A stretch of DNA of 32,095 nt from an uncultured Lachnospiraceae bacterium (GTDB taxonomy: Bacteria; Bacillota; Clostridia; Lachnospirales; Lachnospiraceae). Location of the stretch: positions 1-32,095 of the forward strand of contig CAMVPR010000029.1 in NCBI GenBank assembly GCA_947169385.1. The letters are read 5' to 3'. The translations under genes were made by a program, and so were the position numbers. The notes below the pieces were generated by a model, which saw nothing but the letters and a program-made list of their open reading frames with translations, made no database searches and was not told the origin of the DNA. Position 1 is the first letter of the stretch. The number at the start of each line of letters is the position of its first letter. Shown one piece after another: positions 8,158 through 14,942 of this stretch.

Positions 8158-10062
8158 ATGCAGGAATATATATTTACCAATAAATATATGATGCTTGAAA
8201 CAGCGGCAATACTCTATGATTTTATTCTCTTAGGCTTTTTGTTTACTCAAGGAAGATTGGTCAGTGAGAACGGTAAGAGATTCAGATATCTTGCTATTAA
8301 TATAACGTTGCTTACGCTGGTGGAGATATTGGGTCCAATCACCAGAGCCTGGGATGCGAAATTTCACATTATCAAGATGTATTTTGATGTATCTACTTTC
8401 ATATTTGCATTTTTGGCGGAGGTATCATTTGCAGGGTATATGGCATTTACGTGTAAGTTCAATGCTCCTAAAGTGCTTAATATATTTAACAGTATTGTAG
8501 TTGCTGTCACTATGTTTGTGATGCTTACTAATCCTTTTACAGGGGTTATAAGCAATTATGATGAAGTTGAGCATGTATTTATAAGTGGGCCTTTATATCT
8601 TGCGATAGGATATGGACCGTGCATTTACTTTACTTTATTTAGTTTGGTTATCTTCTTCATCAACATGAAGAAGACAGATTTTAGAGAGAAGATTTTCCTT
8701 ATAATCTCATTCTCGCTTATTGTTGGCGCATCTGTTATGCAGCCACTTATGCACGGAAGATTGAAACTTACGGGATTATTTGGATCATTTGCAATATTTG
8801 TTCTTTATCTTTCTTTGGAGTCAAGTGACTATAGGAATATGGTTGATGTCAGAAGAAAGCTTATTGAGGCTAAGATGACAGCCAATGCAGCCAATCTTGC
8901 CAAGAGTACATTCCTAGCTAACACTTCGCACGAGATAAGAACTCCTATGAATGCTATCTTAGGTATGAATGATATTATTCTAAGGAATAATAAGGAGCCT
9001 CAGATTCTTAAGTATTCTTCTGATATGAAGAAGTCCGGCGGTGAGTTGTTACAGATTATCAATGATGTTCTTGAGATATCTAAGATTGAGGCGGGGCAGT
9101 TTGCTATCAAGGAAGAGAAATATCAACTTTCCAAGCTTGTATATAACGTTGAGAGTGAAATGAGAGTCAAAGCCAGGGATAAGGGCTTACATTTTCTTGT
9201 ACATGTGGATGATAAACTTCCTGATTCTTTGATGGGCGACGTTGAGAGGATTGAACAGATTCTGATTAAGCTTCTTGACAACGCAATTAAGTTCACCAAA
9301 AAAGGCGATGTTGATTTGACAATCACGGGGAAGATTATCAACCGTAAGAATGCTGATGAGGACGTGGAAGTCAATCCTCATGATACAATAAGACTTAATT
9401 TCGTTGTTGAAGATACAGGTGTCGGTATCAGAGAAGAGGATCTTCCGGTAATATTTGATAACTTCAAGCGAGTCGATATGGAGCGTAATAGAAGTATTCA
9501 GGGTGCGGGACTTGGACTTTCGATAGTGAAGAATCTCGTTGACTTGATGGGCGGCCGAATCGATGTCGAGAGCTACTATGACAGAGGCTCAAGATTCGAG
9601 ATTAGCATTAATCAGGAGGTTATCGGTTCAGACAGATATATCGATCATGTCAAGGTTACAGGTATTCGTGCAAATGTCGAAATGCCTAGTCTTCTCGGAC
9701 TTAGGATACTTGTGGTTGACGATAACGAGATGAGTCTTACGGTTATAAAGGGGCTTCTCAGAATGACTAAGGCGGAGATTGTTGTCACAGAGAGCAGTCA
9801 AGAAGGCTTGAGGCTTTTAGAGAATGAACCTTTCGATCTCGTTTTCCTTGATTATATGATGCCGGTTATGAATGGAACCGAGATATTTAAGAAGATGGTT
9901 AAAGATTACAGTGGTGTGAATCACGAGGTTCCTTTCGTGTTGATGAGTGCCAACATGACTAATGAAGACATGGCGGCATATTCGGAGCAGGGATTCTATT
10001 ATGCGTTAAGTAAGCCGATTGATCCTAATGAGCTTTGCCAGTTATTAGAAACTATGTGCTAA
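8158..10062 (+). CDS. Hybrid sensor histidine kinase 2 (7-TM, HK-REC)
   Basis: A 634-residue paralogue of the preceding kinase with the same layout: about seven membrane helices in residues 1-222, HisKA with TSHEIRTPMNAI (His258), HATPase_c (KLLDNAIKFT, DTGVGI, GAGLGLS), and a receiver (ILVVDDNEMS, Asp565 in FLDYMMP, SKPI). Shared N-terminal landmarks with kinase 1, such as NPFTGVISNYD against NLFTGIISLYD, point to tandem duplication. The HATPase contains a small insertion (KNADEDVEVNPHD) before G1. ATG 8158 lies three bases after the previous stop, behind GAGGGGGAA. No HPt or DNA-binding output is present, so phosphate must leave through another protein, possibly the HPt of kinase 3. Confidence 0.92.
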   Translation: MQEYIFTNKYMMLETAAILYDFILLGFLFTQGRLVSENGKRFRYLAINITLLTLVEILGPITRAWDAKFHIIKMYFDVSTFIFAFLAEVSFAGYMAFTCKFNAPKVLNIFNSIVVAVTMFVMLTNPFTGVISNYDEVEHVFISGPLYLAIGYGPCIYFTLFSLVIFFINMKKTDFREKIFLIISFSLIVGASVMQPLMHGRLKLTGLFGSFAIFVLYLSLESSDYRNMVDVRRKLIEAKMTANAANLAKSTFLANTSHEIRTPMNAILGMNDIILRNNKEPQILKYSSDMKKSGGELLQIINDVLEISKIEAGQFAIKEEKYQLSKLVYNVESEMRVKARDKGLHFLVHVDDKLPDSLMGDVERIEQILIKLLDNAIKFTKKGDVDLTITGKIINRKNADEDVEVNPHDTIRLNFVVEDTGVGIREEDLPVIFDNFKRVDMERNRSIQGAGLGLSIVKNLVDLMGGRIDVESYYDRGSRFEISINQEVIGSDRYIDHVKVTGIRANVEMPSLLGLRILVVDDNEMSLTVIKGLLRMTKAEIVVTESSQEGLRLLENEPFDLVFLDYMMPVMNGTEIFKKMVKDYSGVNHEVPFVLMSANMTNEDMAAYSEQGFYYALSKPIDPNELCQLLETMC

Positions 10063-10077
10063 CAGGAGTGGTAGCTA

Positions 10078-11172
10078 ATGAACAAGTTTACGCAAGGAAT
10101 AATATTTGTATCCTTGATTATGTTTTTGATGGTATCCATAGTTGCTGTTGTTATCTTTTTCGGACGGACTGATGTGGATTATTCCAAGGTAGCATTTGTC
10201 CTTAACGGGGACAGCAGTGATTCCGGATGGAATAGATCGCTTTGCAACGGAATAGACGAATACTCTGAATCAACAGATATTTCGGTGCTTACGGAATACA
10301 ATGTTACCGAGGAGAGCGGCCACGTTGATGATGTGTGCGAAGACCTTATAAAGAGGGATGCAGGCGTAATATTCTTGACCAGTTACGGATTTACTTCTGA
10401 GTGTAAGAGTCTCATAGAGGCTAATCCCGGAGTTGCATTTTACGGAACTTCGTCGGATGTTAAGGCTGATAACTATACTTCATACTTTGTTCGTTACTAT
10501 CAGGCAAGGTATCTAGCCGGTATTCTCGCGGGAATGCATTCAAAGTCGGGCAAGATAGGTTATGTGGCTGCTAAGAAGAATCCTCAGGTTGTCAGGGGCA
10601 TAGATGCATTTACATTAGGCGTGAGAAATGTTAATGAGAACGCAACTGTCTATGTTAAATGGACGGATTCCTGGAGCAATCCTAATGCTGAGAGAGAGGC
10701 AGCCAGGAAGCTTATTGAGGATGTGGGTGTTGATCTTTTGACATACCATCAGAATCAGCCAAATGTTATTGATACTGCCGAAGAATACGGAATTGATTCC
10801 ATCGGATATCATGAGGCATTTAAAGGTTACTCTGATCATTATCTGACTTCGGTTGTATGTAATTGGGGTGCGCTTTACAAGGAGTTATTAGGAGAGGACG
10901 GTGCGGTCGGCACTGCTAAGGATATGTGCTGGTTAGGTCTTGAGCGTGAAGTAGTAGGGTTGTCGGAATACTCTCCGGCAGTCAGTAATAACGAGATGCT
11001 CTTTATTGAGGCTGCCAAAGCGAGAATCCTTTCCGGTAAAGATGTATTTACAGGTTTAATAAAAGACAACACCGGTGTTGTTCGTTCAAAAGAAGGTGAG
11101 TCAATCACCGATGAAGAGCTTATGAATGATGTGGATTGGTTTGTAGAAGGTGTAGAGATATATGTCAAATAA
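10078..11172 (+). CDS. Membrane-anchored BMP/PnrA-type ligand-binding protein
   Basis: This 364-residue protein has the basic membrane protein (BMP) family fold, a periplasmic-binding-protein type best known for purine-nucleoside-binding lipoproteins such as PnrA. Residues 7-28 form one membrane helix with no lipobox cysteine, so it is anchored by a signal-anchor helix. The BMP domain covers about 37-350, with DSGWN near 48-52, GILAGMHSKSGKIGYVA, and DAFTLGVRNVN followed by VYVKW. There is no ABC ATPase or permease nearby. It lies between two hybrid kinases and overlaps the next one by 11 bases (AGGAG before its own ATG). This suggests a ligand-binding co-receptor rather than an importer subunit, as in LuxP-LuxQ or TorT-TorS pairs. 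The ligand is unknown; a purine nucleoside is the family-based guess. Confidence 0.85.
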   Translation: MNKFTQGIIFVSLIMFLMVSIVAVVIFFGRTDVDYSKVAFVLNGDSSDSGWNRSLCNGIDEYSESTDISVLTEYNVTEESGHVDDVCEDLIKRDAGVIFLTSYGFTSECKSLIEANPGVAFYGTSSDVKADNYTSYFVRYYQARYLAGILAGMHSKSGKIGYVAAKKNPQVVRGIDAFTLGVRNVNENATVYVKWTDSWSNPNAEREAARKLIEDVGVDLLTYHQNQPNVIDTAEEYGIDSIGYHEAFKGYSDHYLTSVVCNWGALYKELLGEDGAVGTAKDMCWLGLEREVVGLSEYSPAVSNNEMLFIEAAKARILSGKDVFTGLIKDNTGVVRSKEGESITDEELMNDVDWFVEGVEIYVK

Positions 11173-13780
11173 GAAAAAGGTAATAAAAGAAAAAAAGGGA
11201 TTCTTAATTATAGTAGGCTTTTTGGCGGTATTACTTATAATCGGAGTGTTTCTTGGAATTAGGCTTAACAGCTTGATAATCAACTACATTGAAAGCAATG
11301 TTAAGCTCAATGCATCTGAGCTCGCTGACAAGTTTGGTGAGCAGATTGATGCTGATTTTAAGGAAATGACGGCGATATCTAAGTATATAGAGAAAGACTA
11401 TGGAATTAAAGATAGACTCGTATATAATTCTTCTGTTTCCGGAGCCTACAGTGTAATGGGACTTATTGACATTAACGGGGAAACCGTTGCCGGAGATGAC
11501 TTGAATAGGTCCTTGTATTATGGTGTTCAGGAATCTCTAAGAGGTTATAAGAAGGTTATCTACAGCGAGACAGAGGGTATGCTTTTTACTGTGCCTGTAT
11601 ACAGCAACGACAATGTCAAATACGTACTGTACAGATTGTATCCGGTCAGTAAGATATCTGACAGATTTGGCGTTGAAAGTTACGGCGGTCAGGGAACCGC
11701 GGGAGTGGTTGACAGTAACTGGAAGCTTACCGTACCGCTTGTTGGAGCGCCGGATCATGACTTGTTCTACGAAGAGGAATTTGTAAACACTTACAGGGAG
11801 ATAGTTAAGAGTCTTACGGTTTCGAGTTCATCCGCCAAATATCTAAAGACCGAAAATGGTGACTATTACCTTTTTGGAGCTGATGTAGACGAGTACGATC
11901 TCAGGGTGTGCGGTTACGTTCCGAAGAGTGTAGTGTCTAAAGGTATATCTCTTATAACAGGACTTGTTATCTGGGTATTTGGAATAATGTTCCTTATGAT
12001 TGTAATAGGCTCGGCGTTTATCAATGGAGCCGAAGCCAGATATATCGAGGATGATGCTATCAAGAAAGCCAAGGAGGAAGCTGACAAGGCTAACAGAGCC
12101 AAGAGTGACTTCCTTGCCAATATGTCTCATGAGATCAGAACGCCTATTAACGCTATAATGGGTATGGACGAGATGATCTTAAGAGATACCAAAGAGAAAA
12201 CTACCAAAGAGTATGCCAATCTGATTAAGAAGTCGTCTAATGCTTTACTTATTTTGATAAATGATATTCTTGATTTTTCTAAGATTGAGGCGGGTAAGAT
12301 GGAACTTGTGGAGAGTGAATACTCTCTTTCTGACGTGATAAGCGATGCTGTCAATATGGTTGAGTTGAAGATTAAGCAGAAGAATCTTCAGTTCGATATT
12401 GATGTAGACAATAATCTTCCTAACAGATTGTACGGAGACGGTGCGAGAATCAGGCAGGTTATGGTTAACATACTCAACAACGCTGCCAAATATACGACAG
12501 AGGGGTCGGTTACCCTCAAAGTGAGCGGGGAGATGCTGTTTAAGGAAGTTAAGCTTCGCATAAGTGTTACTGACACAGGAATTGGTATTAAGAAGGACGA
12601 TATTCATAAATTATTCTCCAATTTTGAAAGACTTGATTTGAAGCGCAATAGAGCTATAGAAGGTACCGGATTAGGGCTTTCTTTAACTCAGAAGCTTGTG
12701 GGACTTATGAGGGGGAATATTGAGGTTCAGAGTGAATACGGAGTTGGATCTACATTTACTGTCAATATTCCGCAGTCGATTGCCGGTGATGAGATAATAG
12801 GAGATTTCTACAGAAGACTTGAGGAACACAAGGCGGTAGGTGAGGAGATTAAGAAACGCGAGTATTATATTGCGCCTAAAGCCAAAGTTCTTGCGGTTGA
12901 TGATAATGATATGAACCTTGTTGTTATCAAGAAACTTCTTAAGTACACACAGATTAGAGTGACAACCGCGCTTAGCGGAGCGGAGTGTCTTAAACTCATA
13001 GAGAGAGAGCGTTTCGATGTAATTTTACTCGATCATATGATGCCTGTAATGGACGGCGTGGAGACTCTAAAGAAGATTAGGAGTATGACGGATTTTCCTT
13101 GTGAGAGTACGCCGGTTATTGCTCTCACAGCCAACGCAATAGTTGGAAGTAGAGAGAAGTATCTTGAGGCAGGATTCGACGATTATATGTCTAAGCCTGT
13201 TAACGGTCAGAAACTTGAGGAACTGCTTCTTAAGTATATTCCTTCTAAGAAGGTTACATTTGTTACTGAAGAAGAACTGAAATCACAGAATAATAAGCCT
13301 GCTGAGGCGGACAGTGAAGCTTCAAATGTTGAGCAGGCAGAGAGCGTTAAGGATACTACACCTATAAAGCCTCAGAATGAAGTTAAGGGAGAAGCTCCTA
13401 AGGCGGAGCAGTCTAAGGAAAGCACTTCTAAGGAGAAAGCCGGTGCCAAGCGAGCATTGATTGACAAAGATGTCGCATTAAAGTATTGCGGCGGCATTGA
13501 AGAGTTATATAAGCAGATTATTGCCGTATACATTGAGACGTATGATGAGAGAGTCGATAAACTCAAAAAAGACCTAGAGGCAGAGGATTTTGAGGACTAT
13601 AGAGTTCAGGTTCACTCTCTTAAATCTACTTCGCTTAACATAGGTGCCACAGCTTTGTCTGAGCATGCTAAGAATGTTGAGATGGCTCTAAAGGACGGGA
13701 ATACTGCATTTGCAAAGGATAATCACGACAGTATTCTCAAGGAATACGAGGAGGTTTTGGAAGAAATTAAAAAACTTTAG
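11162..13780 (+). CDS. Hybrid sensor histidine kinase 3 (Cache-like sensor, HK-REC-HPt)
   Basis: An 872-residue phosphorelay kinase. Membrane helices at about 13-34 and 263-287 bracket a 230-residue extracellular domain that looks Cache-like (AYSVMGLIDINGETVAG, GVVDSNWKL), an assignment made from layout only. Then come HisKA (MSHEIRTPINAI, His323), HATPase_c (NILNNAAKYT, DTGIGI, GTGLGLS), a receiver (VLAVDDNDMN, Asp624 in LLDHMMP, SKPV), a low-complexity Glu/Lys/Ser/Ala linker (about 700-760), and an HPt domain with HSLKSTSLNIGA (His818). It is the only HPt protein in the run and could serve kinases 1 and 2 as well. ATG 11162 overlaps the BMP gene's end, with GAAGGTG upstream. No cognate DNA-binding regulator is encoded in this window. 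Confidence 0.92.
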   Translation: MSNKKKVIKEKKGFLIIVGFLAVLLIIGVFLGIRLNSLIINYIESNVKLNASELADKFGEQIDADFKEMTAISKYIEKDYGIKDRLVYNSSVSGAYSVMGLIDINGETVAGDDLNRSLYYGVQESLRGYKKVIYSETEGMLFTVPVYSNDNVKYVLYRLYPVSKISDRFGVESYGGQGTAGVVDSNWKLTVPLVGAPDHDLFYEEEFVNTYREIVKSLTVSSSSAKYLKTENGDYYLFGADVDEYDLRVCGYVPKSVVSKGISLITGLVIWVFGIMFLMIVIGSAFINGAEARYIEDDAIKKAKEEADKANRAKSDFLANMSHEIRTPINAIMGMDEMILRDTKEKTTKEYANLIKKSSNALLILINDILDFSKIEAGKMELVESEYSLSDVISDAVNMVELKIKQKNLQFDIDVDNNLPNRLYGDGARIRQVMVNILNNAAKYTTEGSVTLKVSGEMLFKEVKLRISVTDTGIGIKKDDIHKLFSNFERLDLKRNRAIEGTGLGLSLTQKLVGLMRGNIEVQSEYGVGSTFTVNIPQSIAGDEIIGDFYRRLEEHKAVGEEIKKREYYIAPKAKVLAVDDNDMNLVVIKKLLKYTQIRVTTALSGAECLKLIERERFDVILLDHMMPVMDGVETLKKIRSMTDFPCESTPVIALTANAIVGSREKYLEAGFDDYMSKPVNGQKLEELLLKYIPSKKVTFVTEEELKSQNNKPAEADSEASNVEQAESVKDTTPIKPQNEVKGEAPKAEQSKESTSKEKAGAKRALIDKDVALKYCGGIEELYKQIIAVYIETYDERVDKLKKDLEAEDFEDYRVQVHSLKSTSLNIGATALSEHAKNVEMALKDGNTAFAKDNHDSILKEYEEVLEEIKKL

Positions 13781-13790
13781 CACTTTAAAG

Positions 13791-13819
13791 TTGCAAAGTG
13801 TTTTGATATGTGTTATAGT
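13791..13819 (+). promoter_or_regulatory. Promoter of the DRE-TIM enzyme gene
   Basis: TTGCAA (13791-13796), a 17-base spacer, and TATAGT (13814-13819) preceded by TGT as an extended -10. A short hairpin CACTTT/AAAGTG (13781-13800) directly after the kinase stop overlaps the -35 and is followed by TTTT. It may weakly end the upstream transcript. Confidence 0.6.
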
Positions 13820-13884
13820 AGTCAAGTCACATAAGCGGGGTAACTGTCAGATGTGCTATTTTACTGGTAAAGGAAGGGTTTATT

Positions 13885-14859
13885 ATGAAACAGTTAGAGA
13901 ACTTGATGGATTACAGACAGTCAATCAGAGTTGTCGATGCAACTTTAAGAGACGGTGGATTGGTTAATGATTTCAGATTTACAGATGAATTTGCAAGAGA
14001 GCTTTATAAGACCAACATCAAGGCTGGAGTTGACTATATGGAGGTCGGCTACAAGGCAGATAAAGAGATGTTTGACGAGTCAGAATTTGGATTATATAAG
14101 TTCTGTGATGATGATAGAATATTTGAGCTTTTCGGAGAGAAGAGCGACAAGATTAAGCTTGCATGTATGGCTGATGTAGGAAGATGTAACTACAAGGAAG
14201 ATATACATGAGGCGGCTAACAGCCCATTTTCTTTGATACGGGTAGCTACCTATGTTCACCAGATGCCGGGAGCAATCGATATGATTGAGGATGCCAAGAG
14301 AAAGGGATACGAAGTAACATGTAACCTTATGGCTATTTCGACAGCTCAGGAGAACGATATCAAGGTAGCACTTGAGATGTTGGGTAAGTCATCAGTTGAT
14401 GTAATATACATTGTAGATAGCTACGGAGCTTTGTATCCGGAGCAGATGTCGAGAGTTGCAGAGCTTTACAGAGAGTATGCTGATAAGTATGATAAGAAAC
14501 TCGGAGTTCATACTCATAACAATCAGCAGCTTGCATTTGCCAATACTATTGAAGCTGTCGGAGACGGAGTTGATTACCTTGACGGTACATACGCAGGTAT
14601 GGGTAGAGGAGCAGGTAACTGTACAATGGAGAATCTTTTAGGATTCCTTAGAAATCCTAAGTACGATATTTATCCTGTTATTAAGTTTATTGAGAACTAC
14701 ATGGTTCCTCTTAAGGAATCAGGCGCTAAGTGGGGATATGATTGGCAGTACATGATGACAGGTATTCTTAATCAGCACCCTAGAACAGCGATTGCATTTA
14801 CCAATGAAGACAGAAAGGATTACACCAACTTCTGGAAAGAGATTTCTAGTCAGGATTAA
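13885..14859 (+). CDS. HMG-CoA lyase-like (DRE-TIM) aldolase-type metalloenzyme
   Basis: This 324-residue soluble TIM-barrel enzyme belongs to the HMGL-like/DRE-TIM metallolyase superfamily, which uses a divalent metal to make or break carbon-carbon bonds. Residues near 18-25 carry the DATLRDGG signature (metal Asp plus catalytic Arg). HTHNN in the second half supplies the metal-binding His-x-His, and GRGAGN is the glycine-rich loop. The closest annotated relatives are 4-hydroxy-2-oxovalerate aldolases. The usual dehydrogenase partner is absent and there is no LeuA-type regulatory domain, so the substrate is unknown. In this lineage such proteins are usually called aldolase catalytic domain proteins. 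It is monocistronic, with its own promoter and a strong terminator. ATG 13885 sits behind AAGGAAGG. Confidence 0.85.
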   Translation: MKQLENLMDYRQSIRVVDATLRDGGLVNDFRFTDEFARELYKTNIKAGVDYMEVGYKADKEMFDESEFGLYKFCDDDRIFELFGEKSDKIKLACMADVGRCNYKEDIHEAANSPFSLIRVATYVHQMPGAIDMIEDAKRKGYEVTCNLMAISTAQENDIKVALEMLGKSSVDVIYIVDSYGALYPEQMSRVAELYREYADKYDKKLGVHTHNNQQLAFANTIEAVGDGVDYLDGTYAGMGRGAGNCTMENLLGFLRNPKYDIYPVIKFIENYMVPLKESGAKWGYDWQYMMTGILNQHPRTAIAFTNEDRKDYTNFWKEISSQD

Positions 14860-14877
14860 TTAAATGCTTGATTTTCT

Positions 14878-14917
14878 ATATCACATCCTATTCACAGGGA
14901 TGTGATATACTTTTTTT
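14878..14917 (+). terminator. Intrinsic terminator after the DRE-TIM gene
   Basis: ATATCACATCC (14878-14888) pairs perfectly with GGATGTGATAT (14898-14908) around a 9-base loop, followed by seven T at 14911-14917. The structure ends only 25 bases before the next start codon. Confidence 0.93.
14903..14911 (+). promoter_or_regulatory. Possible extended -10 inside the terminator arm
   Basis: TGATATACT (TGn plus TATACT) lies in the right arm of the terminator hairpin. There is no room for another promoter between the terminator and the gene at 14943, so this is the best candidate. It would give a leader of about 25 bases. No convincing -35 is seen. Confidence 0.4.
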
Positions 14918-14942
14918 ATTCTGAGAAAGGGGATCTTTTTTT

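Noticed and set aside
7509-8180. Minus-strand ORF of 223 residues opposite the first kinase's ATPase and receiver domains
   Set aside because: It is Ser/Leu-rich shadow coding opposite strongly conserved motifs, with no family resemblance.
10078-11172. Reading the BMP protein as part of an ABC nucleoside importer
   Set aside because: No ATPase or permease of that type lies nearby and there is no lipobox; the only ABC genes (23371-25084) are exporter type.
13820-13884. Possible riboswitch or leader RNA before the DRE-TIM gene
   Set aside because: The leader is only about 60 bases and I find no stable paired structure or known riboswitch core.
13710-13967. Small plus-strand ORF bridging kinase 3 and the DRE-TIM gene
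   Set aside because: It runs across a promoter and into two better-supported genes in other frames, with no ribosome site.
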